Positions 59,760 to 64,000 of a DNA stretch of 64,000 nucleotides are shown in pieces (the first letter of the stretch is position 1; each line of letters starts with the position of its first letter). The position numbers were made by a program, and so were the translations under genes. The DNA is from Bacteroidales bacterium (lineage in GTDB: Bacteria > Bacteroidota > Bacteroidia > Bacteroidales > P3), in contig JAKVOZ010000001.1 in NCBI GenBank assembly GCA_022482545.1, positions 186,001 to 250,000 of the forward strand, given 5' to 3'. A model generated the notes under the pieces. That model did no database searches. It had not been told where the DNA came from and saw only the letters and a list, made by a program, of their open reading frames with translations.

Positions 59760-61031
59760 CTAACGAGTAGATTTGATTTTTATTTCACAATTAGGATAAA
59801 TCAAACCGTTTTTCATTTTATTCTGTTCTGCTATTTGCTTTTCAAGTTCTTTTATTGAAGAACCTCTTGTTGTTATGTTGCTTTCCGGAATACCTTTGCT
59901 AACAAGATATGTTTTAATCAATTCTGCTCTTTGTTTTGTCATCTCATTATCTCTACGAACGTTTAATCCTTCTGTCGGTATTCTGCCTATAACTTCAATA
60001 TTTATTTGAGGATAATTAGATAATATTGTTGCTAAATCATCTAATATAGGCAAACTTTCTGGTAACAAACTCATCTTTCCACCTTCTTCTTCATCAAATG
60101 TAAGATTACCTTTTAGAGGAATAGAAGAACCTACTTTTATTTCAATTAAACGTGCTGAAAGAACAGAGTCTTTTGAATCTAAAACATCATTATAAGAAGT
60201 GTGTCTATAATAATCAAAATAGCCATTCTTTGTTATGTATATATCATAACTTGTATTTGGAAGAAGTTTAACTTTTGTGCTACCAGCATCTGTTAGATTT
60301 AATACTTCTCTATCTGTTTCTGTTTCTTTTACACGTATATTGGCTGTTGTTCTTTGTTTGTTAGTACTATCAATAGGTTGAATAAATAAAGGAGTATGTG
60401 GAGTATAAACTTCTGCTCTTATTGTGTGTCCTAAACCATTGTCAGTAAGATTATCTAAAACAATAACATAACTTTCTCCTGGTAAAACATCAATATATCT
60501 TCCATAAGGTTCAAAAGAGTTCTTTCCTATGTTTGCTGCTGTACCAGTTAAACTTAATCCTGTCTTTCCTTTCTTGTCTATATTTCCAGCAGACATTACA
60601 CTACGAATAGGTTTAACACGATTTTTATCAATACGATTACAAAAGTATTTATCTGTATATTTATACACTAAAAAATCATAATCATCGCTTTCACCTTTTG
60701 GCGTAATATCTATTATAAGTTTGCCTTTGTATGGAATATCAAGCATATACCAAACAGTGTTGTGCTCTTGTTCAAAAACGTTTTTTGTTTGACTGTCGCG
60801 ATGTATTTCATTAACATAACCAAATCCTTGTAATGGCTCTGTGGGACCAAAATTAGAATCCAATTGTAGTTTTACTGGAAAGAAACAATCAGAAGAACGT
60901 GCAGGAAGAGGAATTTCAAGAGGCTTCTCAATAACAGGTTTCTTCTTTGTTTTAACTTTCTTATTATTTGTTTGACAAAAACATTGTGTAAAAGCAAATA
61001 AAACTACAAAAATTATTATAAATCTTTTCAT
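59760..61031 (-). CDS. OmpA-family cell-envelope protein
   Basis: 423 residues. Signal peptide to about 20, Lys/Pro-rich segment, a beta-sandwich resembling pre-peptidase domains (TVWYMLDIPYKGKLIIDITPKGESDDYDFLVY; GESYVIVLDN), then a C-terminal OmpA domain (about 320-410: LPESLPILDDLATILSNYPQINIEVIGR and RAELIKTYLVSKGIPESNITTRG). It likely anchors to peptidoglycan, although the domain lacks the usual NX2LSXXRA form (NVRRDNEMTKQRAELI). Promoter -7 TATATTTG at 61061-61068. Confidence 0.85.
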   Translation of the reverse strand: MKRFIIIFVVLFAFTQCFCQTNNKKVKTKKKPVIEKPLEIPLPARSSDCFFPVKLQLDSNFGPTEPLQGFGYVNEIHRDSQTKNVFEQEHNTVWYMLDIPYKGKLIIDITPKGESDDYDFLVYKYTDKYFCNRIDKNRVKPIRSVMSAGNIDKKGKTGLSLTGTAANIGKNSFEPYGRYIDVLPGESYVIVLDNLTDNGLGHTIRAEVYTPHTPLFIQPIDSTNKQRTTANIRVKETETDREVLNLTDAGSTKVKLLPNTSYDIYITKNGYFDYYRHTSYNDVLDSKDSVLSARLIEIKVGSSIPLKGNLTFDEEEGGKMSLLPESLPILDDLATILSNYPQINIEVIGRIPTEGLNVRRDNEMTKQRAELIKTYLVSKGIPESNITTRGSSIKELEKQIAEQNKMKNGLIYPNCEIKIKSTR

Positions 61032-61161
61032 GATATTGTTGTTGTTTATTTATTTAATTGCAAATATACAAATAAATCTTAGATATAATAAAAAAAACAA
61101 AAAAAATAATAAATATTTTTAATAAAATGCAAAAAACGTTGTGAGAAACAAGAAGAAAAAG

Positions 61162-61169
61162 TATCTTTG
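61162..61169 (+). promoter_or_regulatory. -7 box of purC
   Basis: TATCTTTG, 47 bp upstream of the ATG. Confidence 0.6.
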
Positions 61170-61215
61170 CAACATAAAAACAAATAGGAATACTAAAATA
61201 AAATAAGAAAATATT

Positions 61216-62166
61216 ATGCAAGCAGTAACAAAAACAAGTTTCAATTTTAAAGGTCAAAAAAACGTTTACGTTGGCAAGGTACGTGATGTTTATAATATAG
61301 ATAATAAGTATCTTGCAATGGTAGTAACAGATAGAATATCAGCATTTGATGTTGTTCTTCCAAAGGGCATTCCTTTTAAAGGGCAGATATTAAATCAAAT
61401 AGCATCAAAGTTTTTGGATTTAACAAGTGATATAGTTCCTAATTGGAAGATAGCAACGCCAGATGAAATGGTAACAATAGGAAGAATGTGTGAGCCATTT
61501 AAAGTTGAGATGATAGTTAGAGGATATTTGGCGGGAAGTGCTTATAGAGAATATAAGAATGGAATGAGAACACTTTGCGGAGTTCAATTACCAGAAGGTA
61601 TGAAAGAAAATGATAAGTTTCCTACTCCAATACTAACTCCAACAACAAAAGCAGATGAAGGACATGATGAGAATATTTCAAAGAAAGAAATAATAGAAAA
61701 AGGCTTAGTTAGTAAAGAAGATTATGAAAAGATAGAAGATTATGCTTTGAAATTGTTTAATAGAGGCAGTGAGATAGCAAACAAACGTGGTCTTATTCTT
61801 GTTGATACTAAGTATGAGTTTGGCAAACAAGATGGTAAGATATACCTTATTGATGAGATTCATACACCAGATTCTTCTCGTTATTTCTATCTTGAAGGTT
61901 ATCAGCAAAGACAACAAAAAGGCGAAAAACAAAGACAATTAAGTAAAGAGTTTGTTAGAGAATGGTTAATGGATAATGGCTTTCAAGGTAAGCAAGGACA
62001 GCAAATACCAGAGATGACAGAAGAAATTATTAATAATATTTCAAATAGATATATAGAACTATACGAAAACATTATTGGCGAAAAATTTGTTAAAGCAGAT
62101 GATAGTCAAGATATACAAAAAAGAATAGAAAATAACGTTAGTGAATGCATTAATTCATTAAAATAA
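61216..62166 (+). CDS. purC: SAICAR synthetase
   Basis: 316 residues, the longer eukaryote-like form. [67 protein letters not shown] and [14 protein letters not shown] mark the ATP- and CAIR-binding sites. It catalyses the aspartate addition step of purine synthesis. Followed by gldH after 4 bp. Confidence 0.96.
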   Translation: MQAVTKTSFNFKGQKNVYVGKVRDVYNIDNKYLAMVVTDRISAFDVVLPKGIPFKGQILNQIASKFLDLTSDIVPNWKIATPDEMVTIGRMCEPFKVEMIVRGYLAGSAYREYKNGMRTLCGVQLPEGMKENDKFPTPILTPTTKADEGHDENISKKEIIEKGLVSKEDYEKIEDYALKLFNRGSEIANKRGLILVDTKYEFGKQDGKIYLIDEIHTPDSSRYFYLEGYQQRQQKGEKQRQLSKEFVREWLMDNGFQGKQGQQIPEMTEEIINNISNRYIELYENIIGEKFVKADDSQDIQKRIENNVSECINSLK

Positions 62167-62170
62167 GGAT

Positions 62171-62674
62171 ATGAAGAGAAGATTGTTTTTATGTATTGCA
62201 ATAGCAGTTATTCTTTTAAGTGGTTGCGGTAAAGGTAAGATATATCAAAGCCGACAAACACTTAAAGACAATACATGGAATAGAATAGAGAATGGCAAAA
62301 CACTTACTTTTGATAATATAAACATAGAAGATAGTGTTGCTGTTTATGATATATATGTAACATTAAGACATACTCCATATATTAATGATGATAAGATTAA
62401 GTTTGTTATGAGAATAATCTCTCCTTCTGGAATAATAAAAGAAACTTCTCATACAATTAAACTAAAAAATCGTTATCAAGATAAATGGATAGGAGATGCG
62501 ATGGGAGATATGATAGATGTAGAAAACAAATGTCGTTCTTTTGTAACTTTTCCAGAAAAAGGCAAATATACTATCACTCTTACTAATATGGGAACACAAT
62601 ATAGAACAGTAGGCTTGATGGATATAGGACTAAAAATAGAGAAATCGGATTTAGATTATAATGTTAATAAATAG
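62171..62674 (+). CDS. gldH: Gliding-motility/T9SS lipoprotein GldH
   Basis: 167 residues. Lipoprotein signal MKRRLFLCIAIAVILLSGC, then the GldH pattern: W...NGKTLTFDNINIEDSVAVYDIYVTLRHTPYINDDKIKFVM and GDMIDVENKCRSFVTFPEKGKYTITLTNMG. GldH is widely conserved in Bacteroidetes, also in non-gliders. Consistent with the type IX sorting domains on two proteins in this window. It overlaps the uvrC start by 14 bp. Confidence 0.85.
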   Translation: MKRRLFLCIAIAVILLSGCGKGKIYQSRQTLKDNTWNRIENGKTLTFDNINIEDSVAVYDIYVTLRHTPYINDDKIKFVMRIISPSGIIKETSHTIKLKNRYQDKWIGDAMGDMIDVENKCRSFVTFPEKGKYTITLTNMGTQYRTVGLMDIGLKIEKSDLDYNVNK

Positions 62675-64000
62675 TTATACAATATTAGAGTATAATCCTT
62701 TTAAAGAACATATCCTTTTAATATTAAAAACTATTCCTACAACACCAGGAGTATATCAGTATTTTGATAAAAAAGGAACGATTATTTACGTTGGTAAGGC
62801 AAAGAACTTGAAAGCAAGGGTTTTGTCTTACTTTCGTAATGATACTAAACATAATCTTAAAACACAACTATTAATAAGAAAGATTGCAGATATCCAGTTT
62901 ATTCATCTAAACACAGAAACAGAGGCTTTGTTGTTGGAATGTAATCTAATAAAAAAATATCAGCCTCATTATAATATATTACTTAAAGATGATAAATCAT
63001 ATCCTTGGATTAGAATAACGAACGAAGAATATCCAAGAATTTTTTCTACAAGACATCTAATTAAAGATGGTTCTCAATATTACGGACCTTATCCAAGCGG
63101 AAAGATACTTAAAGAACTTATGGATTTAATACGTCATCTTTTTGTTTATCGTACTTGCAATCTACCTTTAACTGAAATAAATATAAACAAGAATAAATAT
63201 AAACCTTGTTTGAATTATCAAATATCTCTTTGTGATGCACCTTGTGCTAACTATCAAACAAAACAAGAGTACAATCAAACAATAAATAATATTAAAGAAC
63301 TAATACGAGGTAATTTTTCTTCAATATTAAAAACTATGAAAGAGCAGATGATGAACTATGCTAAGCAGTTGAAGTTTGAAAAAGCTCAGCAAGAAAAAGA
63401 AAGAATATCTTTGTTAGAGAACTATACAGCAAAGACAGCTATTGTATCTTCTGTTATTTCTAATTTAGAGGTTTATTCTTATCTTCCAAGTGAAAAAAGC
63501 ATTTATGTTAATATGACAAAAGTTGTTAATGGCGCAATAAATATGTCTTACACTATTGAGGTTATGAAAAAACTTGATGAACAAGATGAATATGTTTTTG
63601 TGTCAGCAATAATGCAAAACCGTGTTAAGATGAATTGGAACTCAAAAGAAATTGTTGTACCAAAAAAACTTGATATACCAACAGACTACGTTAGCCAAAC
63701 AATACCAATACTTGGAGATAAAAAGAAACTTATGGAGTTTTCTCAGCACAACACACTCTATTATCGCAACCAAAAGATAAAAAAAGCAAAGATTCTTGAC
63801 CCTGAACGTTGGAGTAATAAGGTTGTAAGTGAGATGCAAAAAGACCTTCAACTTAAAAATCCTCCTCACCATATAGAATGTTTTGATAATTCTAATATTC
63901 AAGGGCATAATCCAGTTGCAAGTTGTGTTGTTTTTCGTGAAGGTAAGCCATCAAACAAAGAATATAGACATTTTAATATAAAGACAGTTGTTGGAGCAGA
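62661..64000 (+). CDS. uvrC: Excinuclease ABC subunit C (3' end outside window)
   Basis: Open from ATG 62661 to the window edge, about 446 residues. The GIY-YIG domain begins TTPGVYQYFDKKGTIIYVGKAKNLKARV and continues with YNILLKDDKSYPWI; the Cys-bearing CLNYQISLCDAPC, a UVR motif (MMNYAKQLKFEKAQQEKERI) and the start of the RNase H-like half (HHIECFDNSNIQGHNPVAS) follow. It makes the incisions on both sides of DNA damage with UvrA/UvrB. Confidence 0.95.
   Translation, partial: MLINSYTILEYNPFKEHILLILKTIPTTPGVYQYFDKKGTIIYVGKAKNLKARVLSYFRNDTKHNLKTQLLIRKIADIQFIHLNTETEALLLECNLIKKYQPHYNILLKDDKSYPWIRITNEEYPRIFSTRHLIKDGSQYYGPYPSGKILKELMDLIRHLFVYRTCNLPLTEININKNKYKPCLNYQISLCDAPCANYQTKQEYNQTINNIKELIRGNFSSILKTMKEQMMNYAKQLKFEKAQQEKERISLLENYTAKTAIVSSVISNLEVYSYLPSEKSIYVNMTKVVNGAINMSYTIEVMKKLDEQDEYVFVSAIMQNRVKMNWNSKEIVVPKKLDIPTDYVSQTIPILGDKKKLMEFSQHNTLYYRNQKIKKAKILDPERWSNKVVSEMQKDLQLKNPPHHIECFDNSNIQGHNPVASCVVFREGKPSNKEYRHFNIKTVVGA

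Overview
The window is AT-rich, gene-dense DNA from a member of the Bacteroidota, most likely Bacteroidales. The signs are the TAnnTTTG promoter -7 boxes in front of many genes (for example 12556, 29629, 33431, 49133, 61162), a gldH lipoprotein, C-terminal type IX secretion sorting domains (33481 and 53640 genes), a Bacteroidetes-type HU-related protein, a MuiA-like DUF4139 protein and an RRM protein. The genus cannot be named from the sequence. Both edges cut genes: a RepA-like ATPase on the left and uvrC on the right.

Region 1 (1-8.5 kb) is accessory DNA. A cassette of a RepA-like ATPase followed by an HU-related protein occurs twice as a near-identical direct repeat (1-about 1700 and 6623-about 8300). 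The second copy shows iteron-like repeats upstream. Between the copies lie a DUF2188 protein, a complete type II restriction-modification system (MvaI/BcnI-like nuclease, controller-type regulator, beta-class methyltransferase), two decayed copies of a Sel1-like gene and one unknown gene. Short hairpin repeat modules surround the HU genes, and related modules recur inside sufT and after mnmE.

Region 2 (8.5-18.3 kb) is mostly housekeeping: a SufT-like Fe-S factor, an ABC permease, a 2-hydroxyacid dehydrogenase, a GH25 lysozyme, a lipoprotein, a beta-CASP metallo-hydrolase, a thioredoxin-like protein, aroQ, uvrB and mnmE. Region 3 (18.3-21.5 kb) is the scar of a defence locus. An intact RloC-like anticodon nuclease sits between remnants that look like an XRE regulator, the tail of a type I HsdS subunit, and a frameshifted AlbA_2/Schlafen-like gene.

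Region 4 (21.5-31.7 kb) carries a SAM hydroxide adenosyltransferase, a GH2 beta-mannosidase plus ROK kinase pair, a second restriction-modification system (HNH nuclease with two methyltransferases) abutting and slightly overlapping dapB, and a LysR/YeiH pair. Region 5 (31.8-46.2 kb) has pepD, a secreted DUF2271 cluster with an Fe-S lipoprotein, an RRM protein, a low-complexity Asn-rich exported protein, a GH73 glucosaminidase, and a TolC-MacA-MacB export system followed by a LytS/LytTR two-component pair. Region 6 (46.2-64 kb) has valS, a DUF4139 protein, a fused MurL-like/MurD protein that suggests an alternative route to D-Glu in peptidoglycan, an SGNH hydrolase, rnr, tRNA-Arg, an orphan Rhs core-metallopeptidase toxin with a putative lipoprotein immunity partner and Rhs debris, tRNA-Gln, an OmpA protein, purC, gldH and uvrC.

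The strongest feature without an obvious name is a family of intergenic arrays built of strictly 21-bp degenerate modules. Six related loci lie at about 18.5, 26.0, 29.5, 36.4, 44.2 and 57.0 kb. Two arrays of unrelated sequence have the same 21-22 bp period (49.0 and 59.1 kb).
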